Source of the DNA: Acidobacteriota bacterium
Lineage (GTDB): Bacteria; Acidobacteriota; Terriglobia; Acidiferrales; UBA7541
DNA length: 64,000 nucleotides
Reading direction: 5' to 3'
Assembly (NCBI GenBank): GCA_003225295.1
Contig: QHYZ01000065.1
Coordinates: 40,289-104,288, forward strand
Positions 54,489 to 64,000 of this stretch are shown here, in pieces. Within the stretch, counting starts at the first letter, position 1; every line of letters starts with the position of its first letter. A program made the position numbers and the translations under genes. The notes below the pieces were generated by a model. It was not told the origin of the DNA. It saw only the letters and a program-made list of their open reading frames with translations, and searched no databases.

Positions 54489-55292
54489 ATGCGCGTACTT
54501 TTCGTAGGAGACATCGTCGGCTCGCCGGGACGGCAGATCGTTCACGATCGCCTCGGAGACATCGTCGCCGTGCGGCAGGTCGATCTGGTGATCGCCAACG
54601 GCGAGAATTCGGCTTCGGGATTTGGGATCACCCCACGGCTGGCGGACGAGCTTTTGAACCTGGGTATCGATGTACTCACCGGCGGAAACCACAGCTGGGA
54701 CCGCAAAGAGATCCTGGAATACCTGCCGCATGAGCCTCGGCTGCTGCGACCGGCAAATTTTCCGGAAGGCAATGCGGGCAGCGGGCTGTATCTCGGAACC
54801 GCCAAGAATGGCGTGAAATATGCCGTGTTGAATTTGCAGGGGCGTGTGTTCATGACGCCGATCGACGATCCTTTCCGGAAAGCCGACAGCGAACTGAGGA
54901 GAATTCCAGAAGATGTCGCCTTGGTGTTTGTGGACATGCATGCGGAAACCACCAGCGAGAAGATCGCCATGGGCTGGTATCTTGACGGCCGGGTGACCGC
55001 GGTCGTCGGCACGCACACCCACGTGGCTACCGCCGATGAGCACCTTTTTCCGCAAGGCACGGCTTATATCACCGACGTGGGAATGACCGGGCCGCATGGC
55101 GGTGTGATTGGAATGGACCACCGCGGCATCATCGGGAAGTTTCTGAGTGGACTGCCCGCGCGGTTCGAGGTGGCTACTGGCGACGTGCAAATGAATTGCG
55201 TGTTGATCGAAACCGCAGACCAAGGTCCGCGCAATTCGGCCGGCCGCCTCCGCGCCCGCTCCATCGAACGCCTGCGCTTCTCGATCGACTAA
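54489..55292 (+). CDS. ymdB: YmdB-family metallophosphoesterase
   Basis: The 267-residue protein belongs to the TIGR00282/YmdB family of dinuclear-metal phosphodiesterases. Metal-binding motifs are visible: MRVLFVGDIVGSPGR, IANGENSASGFG, GGNHSWDRKE, VDMHAETTSEK and GTHTHVATAD. Bacillus YmdB hydrolyses cyclic nucleotides and influences biofilm and RNase Y-linked RNA decay. The family gene often follows rny, but rny is not next to it here. The ATG at 54489 matches the usual MRxLFxGDI start. A longer frame from 54465 is unlikely. Confidence 0.9.
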   Translation: MRVLFVGDIVGSPGRQIVHDRLGDIVAVRQVDLVIANGENSASGFGITPRLADELLNLGIDVLTGGNHSWDRKEILEYLPHEPRLLRPANFPEGNAGSGLYLGTAKNGVKYAVLNLQGRVFMTPIDDPFRKADSELRRIPEDVALVFVDMHAETTSEKIAMGWYLDGRVTAVVGTHTHVATADEHLFPQGTAYITDVGMTGPHGGVIGMDHRGIIGKFLSGLPARFEVATGDVQMNCVLIETADQGPRNSAGRLRARSIERLRFSID

Positions 55293-55356
55293 CTAATAGT
55301 TACGGCCGGCGGCAACGCCGGGCAACCTCGACACCTCCATCGTAATCTGAAGATGG

Positions 55357-56376
55357 ATGCGACAGAGGGTGGGTCCAATCAGGAGAGTTCTTAGGTTGAT
55401 GTGTCTCCTGGCGTGCGCTGCCGGGAGTGCCGCTGCTCAGGACGAGGGCGACCTCATGGCCCGGCAGCGGGTTTTTCCGAGCGTGGGTCCCGGACTGCGC
55501 TCCATCAAGCGGGGCGCGGATGGGCGGCTGTACCTTCTGGCTTCGCCGTCGCCTGGCTTGCTGGTGTTCGACCGGCAGGGCCAGCAGGTTCTCACTGTCA
55601 GCGAACTTCCCGGAGCCGATCCGAGCGCCAAGACCGGCCGCGCCTTGATCACTTTCGGTGAAGACTGCGATGGCGACGCCGACGGAAAGATCTACGTGGC
55701 GGACCGCGGCGCGAACCTCATCCAGGTTTTCTCCCCCGACGGCACACTGCTTCGTTCGATTTCCGTGAAGAATCCGATTGCCGTGGCGGCTCTGCCGGAA
55801 GGCGAAGTTGCCGTGGGAACGCTGCGGGAGCCACACCTGGTGATCGTTTTCGACAAAAACGGCAGGGACGTGCGCGAGTTCGGCGATCCGGAGCCCCTAG
55901 CGGAGCGCCAGGAACTGAATCGTTATCTAAACATCGGGGAGCTTGCCACCGACGCTCAGGGGCATCTCTACTATGCGTTTGCCTATTTGCCGGAGCCCAC
56001 GGTGAGGCAATATGACCGCTTGGGATATGCGGGACAGGACATTCAGTACACCGCGCTCGAGGCCATGCCCGCGGCCCAGGCCGCGCGCAAGGAGATCCAG
56101 CGCCAGGAGCGCCGCGGCGATCAGCCGTCGCTGAAGCGCATCCTTACGGCCGTGGGCGTGGATCGGTCCAATGGGGAGGTGTGGATCGCGCTGTACAACA
56201 CGCTGCTGCATTTCGACAAGGAGGGAAACCGGCGCGCCAGCTACAAAATCTACACGCCACAGGGCGCGCGTCTTGAAGCCACCGCCATTCTCGTGGAGCC
56301 GGACCGTATGATGATCGGAACTGACCCGCTGGGTATCTACGAATTCGACCGGCCGGATAAGAAAAATCAGAAATAG
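55357..56376 (+). CDS. secreted NHL-type six-bladed propeller protein
   Basis: The 339-residue protein has a basic N-terminus and a signal peptide (VLRLMCLLACAAGSAAAQ). Propeller-like repeats follow: LRSIKRGADGRLYLLASPSPGLLVFDRQGQ, GDADGKIYVADRGANLIQVFSPDGTLLRSI, and RYLNIGELATDAQGHLYYAF. The DGRxYVADxxNxxIxVF spacing is that of 6-bladed NHL-type propellers. No enzyme motif is seen. The ATG at 55357 is the first of several possible starts. No close operon partner is evident. Confidence 0.78.
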   Translation: MRQRVGPIRRVLRLMCLLACAAGSAAAQDEGDLMARQRVFPSVGPGLRSIKRGADGRLYLLASPSPGLLVFDRQGQQVLTVSELPGADPSAKTGRALITFGEDCDGDADGKIYVADRGANLIQVFSPDGTLLRSISVKNPIAVAALPEGEVAVGTLREPHLVIVFDKNGRDVREFGDPEPLAERQELNRYLNIGELATDAQGHLYYAFAYLPEPTVRQYDRLGYAGQDIQYTALEAMPAAQAARKEIQRQERRGDQPSLKRILTAVGVDRSNGEVWIALYNTLLHFDKEGNRRASYKIYTPQGARLEATAILVEPDRMMIGTDPLGIYEFDRPDKKNQK

Positions 56377-56761
56377 TCCGAGTTTTCCTCAGCCCCGCCA
56401 GTACCGGTTCTGTGCACGGTTTCCTCACGCGGTGAAAATATGTTCACAAACGCCGCGAAATCAGCATCCATCAGAAATACTGTACAATATTGTACTTGTG
56501 GAAAAACTGTGCACGGCGTGTGCACACCGGTGAGTGCCTGCTCCTATTTTTCTCTTGCCCCCTGCGCGTCAATCAGCGACAATCCCGCGCTGACTCATAG
56601 CGGCGGTACGTGGGCCAGCAATTCCAAACGGGCCGCGCGCGGAGCGACAGGGGCAAAGTAGAGCGTTCCGGCATCCCGAAGCCTGAAAGACGCGAACGGA
56701 CCCGCTTTCCACAGCTTTTTAACAGCTGTGGAAATAGCGTGGGATTTTCTTTTCTCTTCCG
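56377..56761 (+). promoter_or_regulatory. dnaA upstream control region with DnaA-box-like sites and palindromes
   Basis: No gene is supported here. GTACAATATTGTAC (56482-56495) is a perfect 14-bp palindrome. TGTGGAAAA (56497-56505) is one mismatch from a DnaA box in reverse. TTTCCACAGCT (56706-56716) and AGCTGTGGAAA (56724-56734) form a perfect 11-bp inverted pair of DnaA-box-like sites, 28 bases before the dnaA start. GTGCAC recurs at about 56413, 56510 and 56520. This fits DnaA autoregulation and possibly a second origin sub-region. Confidence 0.6.
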
Positions 56762-58120
56762 ATGACGACAGCAACTCAAATGGGCCGTGCGCACGAAGCT
56801 GTGAATTCCTGGGACAAATTCCTCGATCGGGTGAGGTCCCGGGTCAGCATCAACACCTACACCACCTGGTTCCAGCCCACCAGGTTAAACCGGGCCGAGG
56901 GCGATACGCTCTATATCCAGATCCCCACCGCCGTTTTCCGGCAGGTTCTGACGCGCACTTACGGCGACATCGTCAAGGCCGTCTTTCATGAAGTCGGCAC
57001 ACCGAACATGAAGGTGCAATACGTGTGCACGGAAGAGGAACCGCTCCCGCTAGCGCCGGTAGTCTCCAGCGTGAAACAAGCAAGATTGGATTTTGAGAGC
57101 AGCGACCACCAGCTCAACATGCGCTATACGTTCGATTCGTTTGTGGTCGGCAAGTCCAACGAATTTGCGCATGCCGCTTCGCGCGCCGTGGCCGAGCAGC
57201 CTTCGAAAGCGTACAACCCGCTGTTCCTCTACGGCGGCGTGGGCATGGGCAAGACGCACTTGATGCACGCCATCGGTCACACCATCAAGAAGCGCAATCC
57301 GGCGATGCGGCTGAGTTACGTCAGCGCGGAGAAATTCACCATCGAAGTGATCAATTCGCTGCGCTTTGACCGCATGATCAGTTTCCGCGACCGTTTCCAT
57401 ACCGTGGATGTCCTGCTGGTGGACGATATCCAGTTCATCGCGGGAAAAGAGCGGACCCAGGAAGAGTTTTTTCATACCTTCAACGCGCTCTACGAGCAGC
57501 AGAAACAGATTGTCATTTCCTCGGACTGCCTGCCGAAGGACATCAACTCCATCGAAGAGCGCTTGCGCTCGCGGTTCGAATGGGGATTGATTGCGGACAT
57601 CCAGCCGCCGGACCTGGAGACCAAAATCGCCATTTTGCAGAAAAAGGCGGAAAACGACCACTTCAGCCTGCCGGACGACGTGGCGGAATACATCGCGCGG
57701 GCCATCAAGTCTAACGTGCGCGAACTCGAAGGCGCGTTGACGCGGCTGATGGCCTACGCTTCGCTGACGGGCGCAACGGTTTCGCTGGGCACCGCGCAGC
57801 AAGTGCTGCGAAACATCATTGCTTCCCAGGAAAAGCGCGTGACCATCGATCTGATCCAGAAACGCGTAAGCGAGCACTTCAATCTGCGGGAACAGGACTT
57901 GAAGGTCCGCAGTAACACCCGCGCGATCGCTTTTCCGCGCCAGGTGGCCATGTATATCGTCAAGCAGCTCACCACCGCTTCGCTTCCGGAGATCGGTCGC
58001 CAGTTCGGCGGTAAGCACCACACCACCGTGCTGCATTCCATCAACAAGATCGAAGAGTTGCGGCGCTTGGACAAAGACCTAAACCGCACCATCACGCGTC
58101 TGATGGACGCGCTGCAGTAA
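56762..58120 (+). CDS. dnaA: chromosomal replication initiator DnaA
   Basis: The 452-residue AAA+ initiator: domain I (about 13-90), a short linker, and the AAA+ core with [22 protein letters not shown] (Walker A, about 158-167), [15 protein letters not shown] (Walker B) and [17 protein letters not shown]. Domain IV ends with [14 protein letters not shown] and [19 protein letters not shown], the DnaA-box recognition helix. The linker is short compared with E. coli. It opens the replication block dnaA-dnaN-gyrB-gyrA and is preceded by DnaA-box-like palindromes. Confidence 0.97.
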   Translation: MTTATQMGRAHEAVNSWDKFLDRVRSRVSINTYTTWFQPTRLNRAEGDTLYIQIPTAVFRQVLTRTYGDIVKAVFHEVGTPNMKVQYVCTEEEPLPLAPVVSSVKQARLDFESSDHQLNMRYTFDSFVVGKSNEFAHAASRAVAEQPSKAYNPLFLYGGVGMGKTHLMHAIGHTIKKRNPAMRLSYVSAEKFTIEVINSLRFDRMISFRDRFHTVDVLLVDDIQFIAGKERTQEEFFHTFNALYEQQKQIVISSDCLPKDINSIEERLRSRFEWGLIADIQPPDLETKIAILQKKAENDHFSLPDDVAEYIARAIKSNVRELEGALTRLMAYASLTGATVSLGTAQQVLRNIIASQEKRVTIDLIQKRVSEHFNLREQDLKVRSNTRAIAFPRQVAMYIVKQLTTASLPEIGRQFGGKHHTTVLHSINKIEELRRLDKDLNRTITRLMDALQ

Positions 58121-58199
58121 CCCCGCCGGCTTTTTGGAGCCACCTTTCGCGCTCTTTTCTGTAATTGTTGCGCCCCGTGCTTGCCCGTCCTTAGCGCCA

Positions 58200-58620
58200 T
58201 CCTACTGGCCCGAGCGGTTGCCAGCCTGTGAAGAAGATTTGAGAAAGGTGCGGATAATTTGTTGATGGGTGTGGATCAAGTTCTATATCTCATGCCTGGC
58301 CGCATGGCCACGGCCTGGTTTTCCGCGTTTCTCACAAAGTAAGACTGGGGCATGCGGGGCGATAAATCAAATGCACAATTCGAGTTGGTCAGCTTTCCAC
58401 AGATTCACAGCGCTCATCACAACAACAAGCTTTATGGCTCGCTATTTTTTTTCAAAAACATTCCATAATATTGCTTGTTGTTGCTCCGGCGGGGCTAAGG
58501 GTTTTGGCGGCCAGGGTGAGGAGCGAAAGCTGGCGTTTCCCACGTATTTCCACAGTGCCGGCGCACGGAGCAGGCTTTCTAACTGGCTTAAAAGCGAGTA
58601 AAGTACGACAGCAGTAGAAA
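58200..58620. other. replication origin (oriC) candidate between dnaA and dnaN
   Basis: The 583-base dnaA-dnaN spacer holds no gene. DnaA-box-like 9-mers with one or two differences from TTATCCACA occur at 58249-58257 (TTATCCGCA on the minus strand), 58269-58277 (TGATCCACA, minus), 58393-58401 (CTTTCCACA) and 58546-58554 (ATTTCCACA). An AT-rich run around 58432-58485 is the best unwinding candidate in this GC-rich window. The dnaA-dnaN location is the most common origin site. GC skew was not computed. Confidence 0.6.
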
Positions 58621-58703
58621 TAGCCAGGGAAGGCCTGGTGTCGGGCCTGATCGAGGGTCACTAAATGACCGCACCCGGAACGGCATTCGAGGAATATCAA
58701 GCG

Positions 58704-59816
58704 ATGGAATTCAGTGTCACCAAGTCCGCGCTGTTGAACGAACTCTCAACGACGCAGGGTGTCGTTGAGCGTAAGACCACCATTCCCATTCTGTCGAATC
58801 TGCTGGTGGAGGTCAAAGGCAGCCAGTTAACGATTACGGCGACCGACCTGGAGTTGAGCATTCGCACGTCTTGCGAAGCCAAGATCAAGAAAGAAGGTGC
58901 CGGGACTATCCCTGCCAAGAAACTGCTGGAGTTGGTACGCCTGCTTCCCGAGGGCGAGATCAAAGTCAAGCTACTCGAGAATCATTGGGTGGAGATCGTC
59001 AGCGAAAAGAAGAAATATAAGCTGGTGGGGATGGCCAAGGAGAACTTTCCAGCGCTGCCGGTGATGCCCCACACGCTGGTGAAGATTCCCGCCACCATCC
59101 TTGAGAACCTCATTCGCAAGACGAAATTTGCGATCTCCATGGAAGAATCGCGGTACACGTTGAACGGCGGCCTGCTGATCCTGAAGCCCGACACGCTGGC
59201 GATGGTGGCGACAGATGGGCACCGCCTGGCGCTTGCGGAGACCGATCACAAACTTGCGGGACTGAATGGCGAAGTGAAATTGCTTATTCCCAAGAAAGCC
59301 ATGGACGAAGTCGAAAAACTTTCCGTCGCCGCTGGCTCCGACGCGGCCATCGAATTTGCTAAAGACGAAAGCCACCTGTTTTTCCAAGTCGGCCATCGCC
59401 TGCTGATTTCACGCATTCTTACCGGTCAATTTCCGAACTACGAAGCGGTGCTTCCGCGCGACAACAACAAGAGTGTGGTCATCGAGCGAGCGGAATTGAG
59501 CGATGCGGTGCGCCGCGTCTCGCAGCTTGCCGATCAACGCTCCCACGCCGTCAAGCTGGCCGTTTCCAAAGAAGGCATCGAGATCTCCGCCTCCAGTCCG
59601 GAATATGGCGAGGCCAAAGAAAGCATCGAGAAAGAATTCAAAGGCGAACCCATCGCCATCGGTTTCAATGCCAGCTACATGCTGGATTTCCTGGGCGCCG
59701 CGGCCGACGGTCCAATCAGCATCGAACTGAAAGACGAACAATCCGCCGGCCAGATGCGCCCGCTGGCCGACGAATCCTACCGCTACCGCTACATCATCAT
59801 GCCCATGCGCATCTGA
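58704..59816 (+). CDS. dnaN: DNA polymerase III beta sliding clamp
   Basis: The 370-residue clamp has three repeated domains: MEFSVTKSALLNELSTTQGVVERKTTIPILSNLLVEV at the start, a middle domain with FAISMEESRYTLNGGLLIL and TDGHRLAL, and the C-terminal MRPLADESYRYRYIIMPMRI. It encircles DNA and holds polymerases. The ATG at 58704 (GAGGAATAT upstream) begins at the family's usual first residues. The frame from 58665 adds 13 unlike residues. No recF follows: the next 550 bases are non-coding before gyrB. Confidence 0.97.
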   Translation: MEFSVTKSALLNELSTTQGVVERKTTIPILSNLLVEVKGSQLTITATDLELSIRTSCEAKIKKEGAGTIPAKKLLELVRLLPEGEIKVKLLENHWVEIVSEKKKYKLVGMAKENFPALPVMPHTLVKIPATILENLIRKTKFAISMEESRYTLNGGLLILKPDTLAMVATDGHRLALAETDHKLAGLNGEVKLLIPKKAMDEVEKLSVAAGSDAAIEFAKDESHLFFQVGHRLLISRILTGQFPNYEAVLPRDNNKSVVIERAELSDAVRRVSQLADQRSHAVKLAVSKEGIEISASSPEYGEAKESIEKEFKGEPIAIGFNASYMLDFLGAAADGPISIELKDEQSAGQMRPLADESYRYRYIIMPMRI

Positions 59817-62778
<2,962 letters not shown>

Positions 62779-62781
62779 GAC

Positions 62782-63054
62782 GTGACGGCCGAATCCCAGC
62801 CCGGTGCCGGCTCCGTTCGCAGCGCGGTTCGCTGGGGTCTGCTGCTGGCGGCGGTGGCCAGCTGGGGATTCCGGTTGCCGCGTGTGGTGCATGAATTTCG
62901 AGCCTGGCGCGAAGCCCTTGGGCTAAGCGACAGATCGGGAGCTGCCAGCTGGCGAGACTTTTTGGTCGCCGATGTGATCGGGCTTTTGATTGTGTTGGCC
63001 TTCGGTGTGGTGATCTTTCTCGTTTTGCGGCCGCGCAGCCCGAGCCAGCCATGA
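62782..63054 (+). CDS. small two-helix membrane protein between gyrB and gyrA
   Basis: A 90-residue product starting at GTG 3 bases after the gyrB stop. Two hydrophobic segments (about 15-30 and 60-83) flank a charged loop (VVHEFRAWREALGLSDRSG). It overlaps the next small gene as ATGA. Tight packing supports translation with gyrB. I recognise no family. Confidence 0.6.
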   Translation: MTAESQPGAGSVRSAVRWGLLLAAVASWGFRLPRVVHEFRAWREALGLSDRSGAASWRDFLVADVIGLLIVLAFGVVIFLVLRPRSPSQP

Positions 63055-63299
63055 TTTATCAGTTGGGATGGACGACGCTGCCGGGGCTGCGGGGATTGAG
63101 TTGCAGCGGGTTTCGCGCCACGCCCACGAAAACGCCGGACCACCAAGGCGGCGTAGCCGTTGAATTTCCAGGCGACCACGAGCGCGACGCGTTTTTGCGG
63201 CAGATCGAAGAGCATTTTGCGGCCCGGCGGTTTACGAACACGGCGGAGGCCTTCGACACCGTGAAGGCCTATGTGCTGGGGCATGCCGCGAGCCACTAG
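63051..63299 (+). CDS. small hypothetical protein between gyrB and gyrA
   Basis: An 82-residue soluble product. Its ATG overlaps the upstream stop by 4 bases (ATGA), which suggests coupled translation. The second half (HERDAFLRQIEEHFAARRFTNTAEAFDTVKAYVLG) is predicted helical. No known domain was recognised. The pair 62782-63299 has no counterpart in the usual gyrB-gyrA layout. Confidence 0.6.
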   Translation: MIYQLGWTTLPGLRGLSCSGFRATPTKTPDHQGGVAVEFPGDHERDAFLRQIEEHFAARRFTNTAEAFDTVKAYVLGHAASH

Positions 63300-63402
63300 A
63301 GCGCAGCCGCGCGGGCCACCGGCCGGCGTTTATCTGACCGCTGGCACTTTTTCGGCAAAATGACCCGGCCGCCGAGTACGAGAGCTACCTTAAAGAGCTA
63401 GA

Positions 63403-63424
63403 GGTCGCGGCCGAAGCCGCGACC
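63403..63424 (+). other. 9-bp hairpin with CGAA loop before gyrA
   Basis: GGTCGCGGC (63403-63411) pairs perfectly with GCCGCGACC (63416-63424) around CGAA, 22 bases before the gyrA start. No T-run follows, so it is not an intrinsic terminator. It may be a leader structure. Confidence 0.5.
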
Positions 63425-63446
63425 GACAAAGCAAGACGAGGGCGAA

Positions 63447-64000
63447 ATGGCCGACGAGACAAATCAGTCAGTACTGCTTCCCATCGATATCGAAGCAGAA
63501 ATGCGCAAGTCGTACCTGGACTACGCCATGAGCGTGATCATCGCGCGCGCGCTGCCCGATGTGCGCGACGGGTTGAAGCCCGTGCAGCGGCGCATCCTGG
63601 TGGCCATGAACGACCTCGGCCTGGCCTCCAACCGCGGCTACCGCAAGTGCGCCAAGATCTGCGGCGACACGTCCGGCAATTATCACCCGCACGGTGAAGC
63701 GGTGATCTACCCCGCGATGGTTCGTCTGGCCCAGGATTTCAATATGCGCTACCCGTTGGTCGACGGGCAGGGGAATTTCGGTTCCGTCGACGGCGATCCT
63801 CCGGCGGCCATGCGATACACCGAGGCCCGGCTGGCGAAAATCTCGGAAGACATTCTCGCCGACCTCGAAAAAGAAACCGTCGATTTTATCCCCAACTTCG
63901 ATCAGACGCGCGAAGAACCGGTCGTTCTGCCGTCGCGCATTCCGAATTTGCTCGTCAATGGCGCCAGCGGCATCGCCGTGGGCATGGCTACCAACATCCC
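63447..64000 (+). CDS. gyrA: DNA gyrase subunit A, 5' part (cut by window end)
   Basis: The frame opens at the ATG at 63447 and is still open at 64000 (184 codons). It starts [32 protein letters not shown] and continues [39 protein letters not shown], and [10 protein letters not shown], whose Tyr is the DNA-cleaving residue. In the quinolone-resistance region E. coli GDSAVYD is here GEAVIYP, so Ser83 and Asp87 are replaced by Ala and Pro. GAGGGCGAA is a weak Shine-Dalgarno sequence. Confidence 0.96.
   Translation, partial: MADETNQSVLLPIDIEAEMRKSYLDYAMSVIIARALPDVRDGLKPVQRRILVAMNDLGLASNRGYRKCAKICGDTSGNYHPHGEAVIYPAMVRLAQDFNMRYPLVDGQGNFGSVDGDPPAAMRYTEARLAKISEDILADLEKETVDFIPNFDQTREEPVVLPSRIPNLLVNGASGIAVGMATNI

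Overview
The window looks like chromosomal DNA of a member of the Acidobacteriota (Terriglobia-like). This is inferred from content, not from a marker-gene search. Base composition is GC-rich. Two PadR regulators are each paired with an 'orphan' double MacB/FtsX permease (the ADOP family that is expanded in acidobacteria). There are two winged-helix proteins fused to membrane or beta-propeller parts, a DUF4382 lipoprotein, a carboxypeptidase-regulatory-domain TonB-type receptor, PQQ-like and NHL propellers, and many secreted TPR proteins. No transposase, integrase, CRISPR array, rRNA or tRNA gene was seen.

Layout. 0-13 kb: a decayed tryptophanase start, a stand-alone B3/B4 protein, a CAP-DUF1003 membrane protein, the lysC-asd operon (minus strand) with a leader peptide and terminator that look like a Thr/Ile/Met attenuator, a frameshifted DUF4382 lipoprotein, a DDAH-like hydrolase, a C45-type Ntn hydrolase and winged-helix regulators. 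13.6-17 kb: PadR plus ADOP permease. 17-29 kb: typA, a MetX-like hydrolase, a type III polyketide synthase with an ICMT methyltransferase, a dienoyl-CoA-reductase-like SDR, a PIG-L deacetylase, thrS, an AlkA-like glycosylase and a glyoxalase-fold protein. 29-36 kb: the translation block infC-rpmI-(505-nt structured gap)-rplT-pheS-methyltransferase-pheT-zapA, followed by a probable 6S RNA. 36-43 kb: aldo/keto reductase, an AHSA1 remnant, DUF899, two genes driven by an identical 25-bp promoter/start cassette, and a second ADOP-PadR pair with a clear operator. 43-48 kb: a metal-uptake locus (permease, binding protein, outer-membrane barrel, two small CxxC proteins) facing an RcnR/CsoR-type sensor across one perfect palindrome. 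48-56 kb: TonB-type receptor, PQQ-like propeller, TPR protein, ymdB-like phosphodiesterase with a structured upstream region, NHL protein. 56-64 kb: the replication-origin block dnaA-oriC candidate-dnaN-gyrB-(two small genes)-gyrA (cut by the window end), without recF.

How the parts work together. The translation and replication blocks are housekeeping operons whose control seems to sit in RNA and non-canonical starts: an AUC start for infC, the structured rpmI-rplT gap, the 6S candidate and the long gyrB leader. The aspartokinase ends at its kinase domain and lacks the ACT domains used for feedback inhibition, so the attenuator in front of it may be the main control point. The metal locus appears to be switched in both directions by one operator. 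The best leads for undescribed biology are the rpmI-rplT RNA, the structured region upstream of ymdB, the twin leaderless TTG cassettes and the metal locus with its CxxC proteins and no ATPase. All RNA and operator calls were made by eye from sequence and have not been folded or searched.
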